Below, piece by piece: positions 9,353 through 18,422 of a DNA stretch of 64,000 nt. Numbering within the stretch: the first letter of the stretch is position 1; each line of letters starts with the position of its first letter. The DNA is from Thalassolituus oleivorans MIL-1. GTDB taxonomy: Bacteria > Pseudomonadota > Gammaproteobacteria > Pseudomonadales > Oceanobacteraceae. A program made the translations under genes and the position numbers. The stretch is from assembly GCF_000355675.1 (NCBI RefSeq), contig NC_020888.1:2126883-2190882 (forward strand), given 5' to 3'. A model generated the notes under the pieces. That model ran no database searches. It was not told the DNA's origin and saw only the letters and a program-made list of their open reading frames with translations.

Positions 9353-10414
9353 ATGATGAAATATCTATTGACCTCTCTATGGACTTTGGTTTTTACCATT
9401 ACGCTATTGGGATTTTCCGTCGGCACACAAGCTGACCTCGTTGTTTTACAGTATCACCATATCGCTAACGACAGCCCAGCGGTGACGAGTATCAGTCCAG
9501 ATGGATTTGCCAAGCATATGGCCTTGCTTGAGCAAGAAAATATGACAGTCGTCGACTTGAATGATGCTGTCCGTACTGTGCTCGCTGGAGAAAAATTACC
9601 GGAGCGCGCCGTCGCGATCACTTTTGATGACGCTTATTTATCAATTTATGAAAATGCCTGGCCGCTACTTAAAGAACGCCAATGGCCGTTTACCGTTTTT
9701 GTTAACACTCAAGCGGTTGATGAAGGTCATACCGTGGCGATGTCATGGGATCAGTTACGTGAACTAGACCGCCACGGAGTGCGTATCGCTAATCACAGCG
9801 TTGGGCATCCTTACTTACTAGAACCGCCTCAAGGAATGGATAATAACGACTGGCTAACTCAGCAGATTGGCCAAGCAGAGCAGCGCATAAAAAGTGAAAT
9901 TGGTCATAGTCCGCGATTATTTGCTTACCCATACGGCGAGTACAATTTAGCCATAGCGGAATGGTTAAAAGACAATAATTACATCGCTTTTGGTCAACAG
10001 AGCGGCGCAATTGGTAGCACCAGCCATGCGCAGATACTACCGCGCTACCCTGCGTCTGGTGTTTACGCGGGTATCGATACCTTACGTACCAAGCTGCACT
10101 CCTTAGCTTTACCTGTGCCTGCCGAGCAGGTTTTAAATCCGATATTGCAAGAAAATAATCCGCCGGTACTTTCACTCTCATTCAATCGCGATGATATTAC
10201 GCCAAATCTCGTACAGTGTTACGCCAGCGGTGAGGGTGAAGTAGCCGTTCGACGCCAAGAAAAAAATCAACTATTAAGCCTAACGGTACAAGCCCAAAAT
10301 GCGATTACCGCTGGCAGAAGTCGTTATAACTGCACAGCACCTAGTCGCAGCCAACCCGGCCGTTTCTATTGGTATTCGCAGTTATGGATCAATATGGCAG
10401 TGGCTAATCGCTAA
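9353..10414 (+). CDS. Polysaccharide deacetylase family protein (NodB fold), exported
   Basis: A 353-residue protein with a signal peptide (cleavage probably after VGTQA). The NodB domain carries TFDDAY (the metal and catalytic aspartates) and HSVGHP (the HxxxH metal ligands), and YPYGEY comes later. The combination with LQYHHI near the N-terminus resembles PgaB-type deacetylases, which act on N-acetylglucosamine polymers. No pga operon is nearby, so the substrate is uncertain. Confidence 0.85.
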   Translation: MMKYLLTSLWTLVFTITLLGFSVGTQADLVVLQYHHIANDSPAVTSISPDGFAKHMALLEQENMTVVDLNDAVRTVLAGEKLPERAVAITFDDAYLSIYENAWPLLKERQWPFTVFVNTQAVDEGHTVAMSWDQLRELDRHGVRIANHSVGHPYLLEPPQGMDNNDWLTQQIGQAEQRIKSEIGHSPRLFAYPYGEYNLAIAEWLKDNNYIAFGQQSGAIGSTSHAQILPRYPASGVYAGIDTLRTKLHSLALPVPAEQVLNPILQENNPPVLSLSFNRDDITPNLVQCYASGEGEVAVRRQEKNQLLSLTVQAQNAITAGRSRYNCTAPSRSQPGRFYWYSQLWINMAVANR

Positions 10415-10418
10415 ACGG

Positions 10419-11123
10419 CTAGAGCACATTTTGCGATAAGTGGTTTAACTGCTTATCGCGCTGCTGCCAATCAGGTAAACACTCTGTCATTAACCGACGA
10501 AAACCGGGACCATGATCAAAATGTTTAAGATGACAAAGCTCATGAACAACGACCAATTCAATTAAGTCTAGCGGTAACTGCATCAGCGCCAAATTCAGGT
10601 TGATATAGCCACGGGTTGATAAGCTGCCCCACCGAGTTCGCATTTTCTTGATGCGCAGGGTTGGACGGCGGACATTGAAATTGCTGAAAAAAGGCCACCA
10701 TTGATCAATCAATTGCTCAAATATCAAGCGACCTTCCGCACGTAACCAACGATCCACTGCTTTATCAACTTTAGCCGTATCCCAACCTTCCGGAACCCAG
10801 ACCAACTGATCGGTTACTAAGAAGGAGTCTAACGCACTGGGGGTAATCACTCTCTCCTTACCCAAGATCACGACCTTGCCTTCACGTTGCTGTAATCGCT
10901 CGCTAGCAATGTCGCGTCGCTCTTTTAACCAGCTATGATTGGCATTAACGAAGGCTAAGACATCGCCTTGATTGCAGTGCAAAGGCACGCGTACATCCAC
11001 CGCACCCTCTTCGGTAATTTGCAGACGCATGGTCTTACGCGCCGATGCCGAAATCAGCACGCGTACTGACTCACCTGCAACTTCGAGCCACATTTCACGC
11101 TTGTAGGATTTCCGCTGATTCAT
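10419..11123 (-). CDS. YgjP-like zinc metalloprotease (DUF45)
   Basis: A 234-residue protein with VVHELCHLKHFDHGPGF near the C-terminus: HELCH is the HExxH zinc site and the downstream HxxxF sequence completes the DUF45/WLM-type pattern. RIKKMRTRWGS is also conserved in YgjP proteins. The ATG at 11123 is preferred to the start seven codons earlier because it is nearer an AGG. Convergent with the deacetylase gene; substrate unknown. Confidence 0.85.
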   Translation of the reverse strand: MNQRKSYKREMWLEVAGESVRVLISASARKTMRLQITEEGAVDVRVPLHCNQGDVLAFVNANHSWLKERRDIASERLQQREGKVVILGKERVITPSALDSFLVTDQLVWVPEGWDTAKVDKAVDRWLRAEGRLIFEQLIDQWWPFFSNFNVRRPTLRIKKMRTRWGSLSTRGYINLNLALMQLPLDLIELVVVHELCHLKHFDHGPGFRRLMTECLPDWQQRDKQLNHLSQNVL

Positions 11124-11159
11124 AAGCCTGTTAGGATTGCGCAAACTTTGGAGTATTGT

Positions 11160-11738
11160 ATGACTGACCTGAATAGTATCCCAGCCTTATCGGAAGAAGA
11201 ACTCGAAACCTTAGGTAACTTGCTGGAAGATGAAGCTGATCGTAACGACAGCTTCGACTTCTTTGCCGTTCATGGCTTTATCACCGCCCTACTTACCGGC
11301 CCAGTTGAATTCGACGTGCAAGACGTTTGGGATTGCGCTTTCGACGAAACCACCAGTTTCACACCGGCAAACAAAGCCACAGTGACCGCTTTAATGGTGA
11401 AACTGAGCAAAGAAATCCAAGCTTGGCTGGATTCAGGACAGGACTTCCCAGTACCAACCGATCTTAGCTTAATGGACGATGACGGCGAACCACCACTAGA
11501 GAGCTGGGCGATGGGCTTTATGTCCGCCGTACTATTGCAAGAAGAAGCTTGGTACGCCAGTAATGAAGAACTGATTGCTCAGTTCCTATTCCCGATCATG
11601 TACGCATCCGGTTTATTCATGGATGAACCTGAAATGGCCGATATCGACGAAGACTCTGAACTGTCCGACCAGATGTGTGCCAACATTCCAGTGAGTATTA
11701 TTGAACTGTATTTGCAGCTAAATGGTGCAAATAAGTAA
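11160..11738 (+). CDS. UPF0149 (YgfB/YecA) family protein
   Basis: A 192-residue acidic protein. DFFAVHGFITALLTGP near the start and the later WAMGFMSAV are typical of the YgfB/YecA helical family. The C-terminus lacks the SEC-C zinc motif found in YecA, so it is nearer YgfB. GGAG lies seven bases before the ATG at 11160. Biochemical function is not established. Followed by a terminator. Confidence 0.85.
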   Translation: MTDLNSIPALSEEELETLGNLLEDEADRNDSFDFFAVHGFITALLTGPVEFDVQDVWDCAFDETTSFTPANKATVTALMVKLSKEIQAWLDSGQDFPVPTDLSLMDDDGEPPLESWAMGFMSAVLLQEEAWYASNEELIAQFLFPIMYASGLFMDEPEMADIDEDSELSDQMCANIPVSIIELYLQLNGANK

Positions 11739-11774
11739 CTAACCCGCTGAATTAAATACAAATATCAGAACATA

Positions 11775-11813
11775 AAAAAGCCCCGCTGAAATATCGTTTC
11801 AACGGGGCTTTTT
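11775..11813 (+). terminator. Bidirectional terminator between two convergent genes
   Basis: A long stem (AAAAAGCCCCG then TGAAA, with one internal C-A mismatch) around a five-base loop, with A-run and T-run on the two sides. It serves both the YgfB-type gene and the minus-strand gene ending at 11826. Confidence 0.88.
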
Positions 11814-11825
11814 ATTCATAATGCT

Positions 11826-13265
11826 TTATCGGGCAGCTTGGCTTTCGTCTGCAATTAAAGCACTCGGCTCTACAGCTTCGTATCCATTACGCAGCCAGAC
11901 TTCAACTCGACGGTTTTTCACTCGACCGTCATTGCCTTGAATCGCTGCGACTGGAAGCTCATCACCAAATCCGACAGTTTTATCAGGGTAGATACCTTGA
12001 CGCACCAGTTCACGTCGAACAGCCATAGCTCGTAGCTTCGACAATAGTTGCGAGCGTGATTCAGTTTTACGTGTATCACCAAAACCAACCAATACGACTT
12101 CACCATTAGGCTGCTGTTTTAAATACGCCGCCAATCTATCTAGATCTCGCTGTGCTTTATTATCTAGCTGAGCACTACCTTCCATAAAACGAAAATTAAT
12201 CGATAAACGCTGGGCACCCGATGTCAATTCGCGGAAGTCGGCTGGAAGCTCATCATAGTTTTCTGGTATTACGGCATGCAGTTCCTGCGAGACAAATCCG
12301 GTATCAGCAACTAAACGCTGCCCTTCATTCGCCAATGCAAAATTTAGAAAATCTCGCACATAGGTATTATCAGATACACCTTGTGTATACATAAATAACC
12401 GTCGCGACAAAGCGTAGTCCTCTGTTGCAACCGTCAATTGATTGGGCGATAAGGCTTTCACTTGTCCATCAGAAACCGCCAAGGCTTTGCTGTTGTTAAC
12501 GGACGATAGGCCGACAAAACCGATGGCGTTGGTGTTATTAGCAACGGCTGCGGAAAGCTCAGAGTTGGATTCAAAACGGCGGGCCGTTGTCAGCAATTCC
12601 GACTTGCCCAGCACCATAGATTTGAAACTATCCCAAGTGCCTGATTTATTGTCACGAGCCAGTACTTCTATTTTGCCCGGAGTTCCGCCAACGTCAGCCC
12701 AATCGGTTACAACACCACTAAAAATACGTTCTATTTGCTGCACGCTTAATCGATTGAGCGGATTACGAGGGTGAACAATCACTGCCAATCCATCGATACC
12801 AATAATATGCTCGCTATCAAGGCTCGTTAAATTTAACCCTGGAAATAGTGCTTCTTCTTTGCTCTTTACAGGGCGGGAAGCTGCTGCAATTTGTGCAACA
12901 CCGTCACGTAATGCGGAAAACCCTGTTCCAGAACCATGAGCGGCGACGTGCACTGTTAGACGACTATTGGTCGCCGCGTGATAGCCGATAATATCAACCT
13001 CATTTTCAATGTCTGTTGTACGAATTTCGGCTTTATCTGTACCGCGAGCCTCCATCCAGGCTTTTACTAAACGCGGTGCTAACTCAGCCCCAATCGTATT
13101 AGAACCGTCAATACGAAACAGTTGGACATCATCATAAGTTGGTACTGCCGCAAAAAGTGACGAACTCAGTTCTTCAGCGTTGGTAGCTGGAGCAAGAATA
13201 ATCGCCATTGAGGCACAGAAATGAAAAACAGCAGAAAATGCAAAGCGCAGACGTTGGGTCATCAT
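11826..13265 (-). CDS. Phosphate-binding-like (PstS) and OmpA domain fusion, exported
   Basis: A 479-residue protein with a signal peptide (hydrophobic LRFAFSAVFHFCASMAIILA). Residues about 50-330 form a PstS-like substrate-binding domain (FRIDGSNTIGAELAPRLV at the start; DGLAVIVHPRNPL and LARDNKSGTWDSF are phosphate-loop signatures). The C-terminal 110 residues are an OmpA-type peptidoglycan-binding domain (LVGFGDTRKTESRSQLLSKLRAMAV ... KNRRVEVWLR). It is likely a periplasmic phosphate-binding protein anchored to the cell wall. No pst transporter is next to it. A Pho box lies 45 bases upstream. Confidence 0.85.
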   Translation of the reverse strand: MMTQRLRFAFSAVFHFCASMAIILAPATNAEELSSSLFAAVPTYDDVQLFRIDGSNTIGAELAPRLVKAWMEARGTDKAEIRTTDIENEVDIIGYHAATNSRLTVHVAAHGSGTGFSALRDGVAQIAAASRPVKSKEEALFPGLNLTSLDSEHIIGIDGLAVIVHPRNPLNRLSVQQIERIFSGVVTDWADVGGTPGKIEVLARDNKSGTWDSFKSMVLGKSELLTTARRFESNSELSAAVANNTNAIGFVGLSSVNNSKALAVSDGQVKALSPNQLTVATEDYALSRRLFMYTQGVSDNTYVRDFLNFALANEGQRLVADTGFVSQELHAVIPENYDELPADFRELTSGAQRLSINFRFMEGSAQLDNKAQRDLDRLAAYLKQQPNGEVVLVGFGDTRKTESRSQLLSKLRAMAVRRELVRQGIYPDKTVGFGDELPVAAIQGNDGRVKNRRVEVWLRNGYEAVEPSALIADESQAAR

Positions 13266-13309
13266 CAGAAACTACCTTGATTGGACTGGCCGAACGGTAC
13301 GCTGGAATT

Positions 13310-13327
13310 GTTACAGGATTATGACAA
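13310..13327 (-). promoter_or_regulatory. Candidate Pho box upstream of the PstS-OmpA gene
   Basis: Read on the minus strand: TTGTCAT-AATC-CTGTAAC, two seven-base repeats separated by four bases, each one mismatch from the PhoB consensus CTGTCAT/CTGTCAC. It ends 45 bases before the ATG, a normal position for an activator site. Confidence 0.6.
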
Positions 13328-13415
13328 TTGTGACATTCAAGATAAAGAAGGCCAAAAATAACCGAATAAAACAACAAAAGTCCCTCGCCAAGGGCGATTG
13401 TTGTTTATTTGATAG

Positions 13416-14090
13416 CTATTTAGCTTCGCGAATAAATGCTCGGTTGGCCTTTTGATAAATCTCTTCGCCGATTAACTGGCGAAAACCGCGCAGCGTATTT
13501 AAAGGCGCATCTACCAAAAAACTATTGACCAACCAAGACGGCAAACCGCCGCCAGGATCAGCGTGCGCTTCGTATATAACTTCAATTTGATTGCCTTCTT
13601 TCGGTGTAAATAGCCAATAACCGTTCATTTCTCGGATGCGAATAAAATCGTCATTGGATGGAAACACATCGTTACGTGCCTTCATATCGACCCGCACCAC
13701 CAAGGATTCTTGATCTTGGCTAACCCGAGTTTCAGTAATGCTATCGCGATCTTTTACGGGCCAAGGCATATTAGTGATCATGTAGTATATGCCTTGGGTG
13801 TCGGAGATTAACTCAATCTCTTCCATGATTTTGCAATTAAAAACCCAATCCTTGGTTCTTGGTGCATCCTGAAGCAAGGCAACCCCCGCTGTTAGACTCC
13901 CAGACACATAGGTAATGGCTTTAAACGCCAAGGTATCTGAACCCTCGACATGACGAGTGTAGACTCGAATGTCGTCCTCTTCATCGTAGGTTGCTTCATT
14001 CCAATCATCAGCTGCAACTACCGAGAACGACAGCGCGCTTAACACCACCAACACGCTTCCCTGCAGAAATTTAATCAACGAGACTACCAC
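13416..14090 (-). CDS. START-domain (SRPBCC) protein, exported
   Basis: About 220 residues with a signal peptide ending near SVVAADDW. The rest reads as a START/polyketide-cyclase-like lipid-binding fold: VYTRHVEGSDTLAFKAITYVSGSLTAGVALLQD, then NMPWPVKDRDS and a C-terminal amphipathic helix (NTLRGFRQLI). Bacterial homologues are periplasmic START proteins of uncertain ligand. The start is unclear: GTG at 14090 sits almost on an AAGG, so TTG at 14078 may be used instead. It overlaps the end of the BolA-like gene upstream. Confidence 0.75.
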   Translation of the reverse strand: MVVSLIKFLQGSVLVVLSALSFSVVAADDWNEATYDEEDDIRVYTRHVEGSDTLAFKAITYVSGSLTAGVALLQDAPRTKDWVFNCKIMEEIELISDTQGIYYMITNMPWPVKDRDSITETRVSQDQESLVVRVDMKARNDVFPSNDDFIRIREMNGYWLFTPKEGNQIEVIYEAHADPGGGLPSWLVNSFLVDAPLNTLRGFRQLIGEEIYQKANRAFIREAK

Positions 14091-14382
14091 CCTTACAGTT
14101 AGGAGATGCAGGAACGCTATTCGTTACCTGCCATTCGTTAGGAGTATAAAGGTGTAATGCTAAAGCGTGTACCTCTCCAGCCAATTCTTCTGCCAATATC
14201 TGGTAAACACGCTGGTGACGAGCAACCGCTCTAATCCCTTCAAACGCGGCAGACACAACCACAAGTTTAAAATGAGAATCGGTCGCTGGCCCAGAGTGCA
14301 TATGGCTTTCATTTATGACTTCAACATGTAAGGGGGTCAGTGCACCTAGCTTACGCTCGATAGTACTTTGTACGGTATTCAT
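14071..14382 (-). CDS. BolA family protein
   Basis: A 103-residue BolA domain: NESHMHSGPATDSHFKLVVVSAAFEG... and RHQRVYQIL are the family signature, with the conserved histidine in HSGP and RHQ. BolA proteins work with monothiol glutaredoxins in iron-sulfur trafficking or as regulators. AGGAGG precedes the ATG at 14382. The C-terminus (CKGGSLVD) runs past the usual family end and overlaps the START gene by 20 bases. Confidence 0.9.
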   Translation of the reverse strand: MNTVQSTIERKLGALTPLHVEVINESHMHSGPATDSHFKLVVVSAAFEGIRAVARHQRVYQILAEELAGEVHALALHLYTPNEWQVTNSVPASPNCKGGSLVD

Positions 14383-14538
14383 CTAGCCGCCTCCTATAAA
14401 CCGCCATTATCCTTGCCCCGATAACAGAACAAGTGTGTAAAAAATCTGACCGTTACTATAAACCACTCCCTTGAGGTTGCACACCAACACGAATTATCGC
14501 TACAGTACGCGGCTATTCAATTAGCGCGGATACGACCT

Positions 14539-15198
14539 ATGCAAGATATCGACACACCCAATACTCATTCCCTCATCGACCGCTATTACGAAGAAGAACG
14601 CGCTAAACGCGAACAAGAAATGACATTGGCAGAACTCGGCTTGCGCCTCGATGCCAATGATCTAGCCATGCTAGGTGTTATCGCCCGTCGTTTTCAGAAA
14701 AGCCGTGATCAGGTCGCGCAAGAGGTGTTATCGAGCGCACTTGTCGATCTGTTGAGTCGCATTGAACCCGGCGAGCGCAAATTGATGGCGCGCGATGCAG
14801 ACGAAGCCGCGAAATCGATTGCAGAAGAAATTGCTGAAGAGAATGGTATCCGTGATGTACCTATACGCACCGGTGTATGGACGGCTCACGACCGCCAATT
14901 CAGCAAAATAGAACGTCAAAAAGAAAAACTAGAGAAAAAACCACTAAAGAAAGTGGACGTTACTACTGAAGCTAAAAAATCTGAAGCCGACACAATAGCG
15001 GCAACCGACCAAGTCAACGAAAACGACACCGGTGAGTTTGAAGGTAGTTTTGAGGGCACTGCTCAAGTATCAGAAACGACCGCTATCGACACGGTTTCAG
15101 CGACCTTAGAAATGCAGACAGACCTAGAAGCTGAAACAAACGACGAAGACGCCGTTGAGGAAAACGAAGCGCAAGAAGCCTCTGTGCTCGCTAATTAA
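14539..15198 (+). CDS. Hypothetical acidic protein with charged helical segments
   Basis: A 219-residue protein. The first 100 residues are helical, with a stretch (LRLDANDLAMLGVIARRFQKSRDQVAQEVLSSALVD) that could be a ribbon-helix-helix-like or small helical bundle. A lysine-rich linker (KIERQKEKLEKKPLKK) and a long, very acidic, low-complexity tail rich in E, D and T follow. I do not recognise the family. No membrane segment or signal peptide. Confidence 0.6.
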   Translation: MQDIDTPNTHSLIDRYYEEERAKREQEMTLAELGLRLDANDLAMLGVIARRFQKSRDQVAQEVLSSALVDLLSRIEPGERKLMARDADEAAKSIAEEIAEENGIRDVPIRTGVWTAHDRQFSKIERQKEKLEKKPLKKVDVTTEAKKSEADTIAATDQVNENDTGEFEGSFEGTAQVSETTAIDTVSATLEMQTDLEAETNDEDAVEENEAQEASVLAN

Positions 15199-15269
15199 TA
15201 GCAAACCTCAATTGAAAAGCAGGCGGCGAAATCTCGCTGCCGGCTTAATGTGTAGCAATGTTTCGCTAC

Positions 15270-15604
15270 TTATTTACGCCAAAGACGCAATTCGCGAAAT
15301 TCACCTGGCCCAGCTTGCATCCAGAGAATTTCGTATTGATCTGAAAAGACAAACTTATTGCCAACAAGAAAGCCCGCTCGGCGACGGCCAGAAACCGTTG
15401 CTGAAGCTTGTCTCCCTTGCTTTCTGGCAGTTTGTGCAAAATCTTCAGGTAAGACATCCATCTGTTGTCTCCAATCCCAAACACTTCATACGGGCACTTG
15501 CCATCCCGTAAGAGTACACGTCGTTCATGACGAATCTGTGTCACTCTCTGACCCAAGGCAGTTGCTCTTAGTGGGTCATGCTTTACAATGTGCCGCCCTT
15601 TCAC
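15270..15604 (-). pseudogene. Possible frameshifted small gene, unrecognised
   Basis: Two overlapping minus-strand frames join into one protein-like sequence of about 110 residues: the first frame (GTG 15604) runs VKGRHIVKHDPLRA... to CPYEV; a one-base shift near 15480 leads into WDWRQQMDVLPEDFAQ... and ends at ...ELRLWRK at 15270. Each half is intact alone, and the joined version has ordinary residue composition. It lies in an otherwise empty 430-base gap and overlaps the region upstream of ylqF. No family is recognised; a chance pair of open frames remains possible. Confidence 0.35.
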
Positions 15605-15630
15605 TCGTTCGTCAAATGGAAAGCGTCACT

Positions 15631-16533
15631 ATGGCCATTCAATGGTTTCCTGGGCACATGAACAAAGCCCGCCGCAAGATCACCGAGGCAATGCCAGACA
15701 TTGACCTTATTATCGAGGTGGTCGATGCACGCCTACCCTTTTCAAGCACCAATCCATTTGTCGAAGAATTGTGCAAAGACAAGGCTTGTATCAAGCTATT
15801 GAATAAAGCCGATCTAGCCGATCCCCTTGTCACCCAAGCTTGGGTGGATTACTACAATCAGCAACACAACATCCAAGCAATGCCGTTAGTCGCAGAAGAT
15901 CGTAGTCAGGTTAAAAAACTGATAACCCTATGCAAACAGATTGGCGCTAAACGCAGCGAAAAGAAACAGTCGATTCGCGTCATGATTATGGGTATCCCGA
16001 ACGTTGGAAAATCTACTTTGATCAATGCGTTGGCAGGACGTTACATCGCGCGCACCGGCAATGAACCCGCCGTGACCAAAGCCAATCAAATGATCGATCT
16101 CAAAAATGGCATTATTTTGTCGGATACTCCGGGGATTCTGTGGCCAAAATTTGAAAATGAACTGAGCGGATACCGTCTTGCCGCTAGCGGAGCGGTTAAA
16201 GACACCGCTATCGAATACATTGATGTCGCAACGTTTGCAGTTGGCTTTTTGCTAAATCATTACGGCAAAGAGCTGCAAGAAAGATATAAATTAAAAGCAA
16301 TACCCGCAACCGGCGACGAAGGGCTACAACAAATTGGTGCTAAACGAGGATGCCTACGCCCTGGTGGCGTCACTGATTTGCACAAAGCATCCGAATTAGT
16401 ACTGCATGAACTACGGGCGGGAAAAATCGGACGCATCACGCTGGAAACGCCCGTTATGGTTGAACAAGAACTCGCCGTAATCGAAGCGGCTAGACTGTTG
16501 CTTCTGGCTGAATCCGCTGATAAACCTGAGTAA
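15631..16533 (+). CDS. ylqF: YlqF/RbgA-type ribosome biogenesis GTPase
   Basis: A 300-residue circularly permuted GTPase. The N-terminus MAIQWFPGHMNKARR is the family signature. The G motifs come in permuted order: NKAD (G4) near residue 60, then GIPNVGKST (G1) and DTPG (G3). These proteins act in maturation of the large ribosomal subunit. The ATG at 15631 has GGAAAG upstream; an ATG five codons earlier is possible. Confidence 0.92.
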   Translation: MAIQWFPGHMNKARRKITEAMPDIDLIIEVVDARLPFSSTNPFVEELCKDKACIKLLNKADLADPLVTQAWVDYYNQQHNIQAMPLVAEDRSQVKKLITLCKQIGAKRSEKKQSIRVMIMGIPNVGKSTLINALAGRYIARTGNEPAVTKANQMIDLKNGIILSDTPGILWPKFENELSGYRLAASGAVKDTAIEYIDVATFAVGFLLNHYGKELQERYKLKAIPATGDEGLQQIGAKRGCLRPGGVTDLHKASELVLHELRAGKIGRITLETPVMVEQELAVIEAARLLLLAESADKPE

Positions 16534-16933
16534 AAGTATTCCACTCTGGGTCGTCATCAGCGACGACCTCGATGGGATACAAGCCATTATTGGTCGGGAT
16601 AGTATCTAAGCCAGCCTGCAATTTTTCTAGATCAGAGCTGTATATTATCCATTGGTTAATACCGTCATGGGTAATCATCATGGCCAAAACCGCAGTTTCG
16701 CCAAGCTCTAAACGCGTTTGCAGAAGTTCGGTGAACTCGACGATTCTGGCTTGTTCAGCAATACCGGGGAAACCGGTGCTATCGTCAATACTTGAAGCAT
16801 GCCAAGCGATCTGCACGCAGATCGAATACTTTTCGCTATTCATGGCAAGCTGCCAATCTTCGCGAAACTGGATACTGATGGGCTTATCTTGCAGGCTTCC
16901 AGACGCCCTCACCCAACGGTTATTCACCAGCAT
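16490..16933 (-). CDS. DUF695-like hypothetical protein
   Basis: A 147-residue soluble protein. The layout (AMNSEKYSICVQIAWH ... TRLELGETAVLAMMITHDGINQWIIYSS ... DDDPEWNTFTQVYQ) resembles DUF695 proteins, which are of unknown function; the match is from memory and moderate. It is convergent with ylqF and their 3' ends overlap by 44 bases. Confidence 0.65.
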   Translation of the reverse strand: MLVNNRWVRASGSLQDKPISIQFREDWQLAMNSEKYSICVQIAWHASSIDDSTGFPGIAEQARIVEFTELLQTRLELGETAVLAMMITHDGINQWIIYSSDLEKLQAGLDTIPTNNGLYPIEVVADDDPEWNTFTQVYQRIQPEATV

Positions 16934-17048
16934 GGCTTATTCCTTTTTATGTAACTGAATTTAGCCTAACGGATAAATTAAAAAATGCCAGAGGGAAAAC
17001 GCCTAGAAATCACCATATTTGCTGTAAAAACACAGAGTTAACAGGTTT

Positions 17049-17912
17049 TTAGAGTGCATTTAGAGGGATCTTCAAATAACTGACGCCGTTTGCCTCTGCC
17101 TCTGGGAATGCGCCAGCACGAATATTCACCTGCAAGGACGGTAATATTAAGCGCGGCATCTCTAGGCCACTGTCCCTTTGATTGCGCATTTCGATGAAAG
17201 ACTCACGGCTAATACCGTCGTGCACATGAATGTTCTCGGCTCGCTGCTGCTTTACCGTCACACAACTTATAATGTCCCGAGGTTCCGGTGGATAGTCATG
17301 ACACAGATGCAAAACAACGTCATCCCTCAAGGCTAAAAGTGTTCGAGTTGAATCAAATAAAGTACCTGCATCTCCGCCCGGAAAATCACAGCGTGCCGTG
17401 CCTACATCCGGTGGAAAAAGTGTATCACCAACAAAAACATCAGAGTCGTTAACGGTATAACTCACGCAAGCTGGCGTATGTCCTGGGGTTGCAATGATAC
17501 CAATTTCACTTTCACCCAATACTAAAGTATCACCAGACCGCAATAGTCGATCGAACTGCGAACCATCGGTTGCCAATGCCTCGCCTTCATTGAAAACTCG
17601 CTTAAATATACTCTGAACTTCGGTAATTGCGGATCCGATGACAATCTCTGCACTGGTTTTCTCCCGCAGGTACATAGCGCCAGTCAAATGATCCGCATGG
17701 GCATGGGTTTCCATGATGTACAGCAAGGTCAATTGCAGCCGCTGAATATCTCCCAAGATCTCATCTAAGAACTCAGTATCTGTGCGCCCTGATTTTTGAT
17801 CAAAGCCGAGCACAGGATCGATTACCGCGGCATAAGACGTCGCTGTATCTATTAACAAATGCGTGAACGTCGACGTGTCGTCGTGAAAGTAAGTGCGAAT
17901 ATCAACCTTCAT
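17049..17912 (-). CDS. MBL-fold persulfide dioxygenase-like protein (ETHE1/Blh type)
   Basis: A 287-residue metallo-beta-lactamase-fold protein. THAHADHLTG is the metal-binding motif, with TPGHTPACVSY, FVGDTLF and LCHDYPP providing the remaining ligands; these match persulfide dioxygenases that oxidise glutathione persulfide to sulfite. There is no fused rhodanese domain. It is divergent from a BigR/SqrR-type repressor and SulP permease, so a role in sulfide or persulfide detoxification is well supported by context. Confidence 0.85.
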   Translation of the reverse strand: MKVDIRTYFHDDTSTFTHLLIDTATSYAAVIDPVLGFDQKSGRTDTEFLDEILGDIQRLQLTLLYIMETHAHADHLTGAMYLREKTSAEIVIGSAITEVQSIFKRVFNEGEALATDGSQFDRLLRSGDTLVLGESEIGIIATPGHTPACVSYTVNDSDVFVGDTLFPPDVGTARCDFPGGDAGTLFDSTRTLLALRDDVVLHLCHDYPPEPRDIISCVTVKQQRAENIHVHDGISRESFIEMRNQRDSGLEMPRLILPSLQVNIRAGAFPEAEANGVSYLKIPLNAL

Positions 17913-17972
17913 TACCGGCCCCTTTGTTAGCTTCGAGCAATAGACAGATGATTACCTTGCCATAAAAATTAC

Positions 17973-17994
17973 TAAATTAGAATATTCTTATTTA
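17973..17994. promoter_or_regulatory. Palindromic operator between the persulfide dioxygenase and arsR-type genes
   Basis: A 22-bp near-perfect palindrome: arms TAAATTAGAAT and ATTCTTATTTA match at 10 of 11 paired positions. It lies 61 bases from the hydrolase start and 90 from the regulator start, in an AT-rich stretch, so it could control both. BigR/SqrR repressors bind AT-rich palindromes of this kind. Confidence 0.65.
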
Positions 17995-18083
17995 GCAATA
18001 TTTAATATACACTCTGTTAACTTGCTTGGTGTTAACACCCGTAATGAGTTAATACCAGTATCGCCACTTTTTGAGGAGGCATT

Positions 18084-18422
18084 ATGGTAGCTACGACCCA
18101 TTCACTAACAGATGAGACTAATTCTGTTAATCGCGAAGCGGTTATACAACTCCTCAAAGCGATGGCCAATGAGCACCGCCTCAGTATTTTATGCAGTTTA
18201 CGCGATGGCGAAGTAGCGGTTAGCGAATTAAGCCGCACCCTGCCTCTAAGCCAATCAGCCCTATCTCAACATCTCGCTTGGTTACGCGGCCAAAAGCTAG
18301 TCACTACTCGCCGTCAGGCGCAGTGCATTTACTACCGTCTGTGTGATGATAAAGTAAGCCGAATCATTCAATTGTTAAATCAACTTTACTGCGAACCAGA
18401 GCATGGAGATGCCAGCGCATGA
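18084..18422 (+). CDS. ArsR-family repressor, BigR/SqrR (persulfide sensor) type
   Basis: A 112-residue winged-helix regulator. ANEHRLSILCSL and LNQLYCEPE place two cysteines where BigR and SqrR carry the pair that forms a disulfide or polysulfide bridge on exposure to persulfide. The recognition helix is SQSALSQHLAWLR. The metal-binding ELCVCDL motif of arsenic sensors is absent. AGGAGG precedes the ATG. It overlaps the SulP gene by four bases and probably represses it and the divergent hydrolase. Confidence 0.85.
   Translation: MVATTHSLTDETNSVNREAVIQLLKAMANEHRLSILCSLRDGEVAVSELSRTLPLSQSALSQHLAWLRGQKLVTTRRQAQCIYYRLCDDKVSRIIQLLNQLYCEPEHGDASA

Noticed and set aside
15358-15630. Long N-terminal extension of the YlqF protein
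   Set aside because: The family starts at MAIQWFPGHM; the extension has unusual composition and no ribosome binding site.
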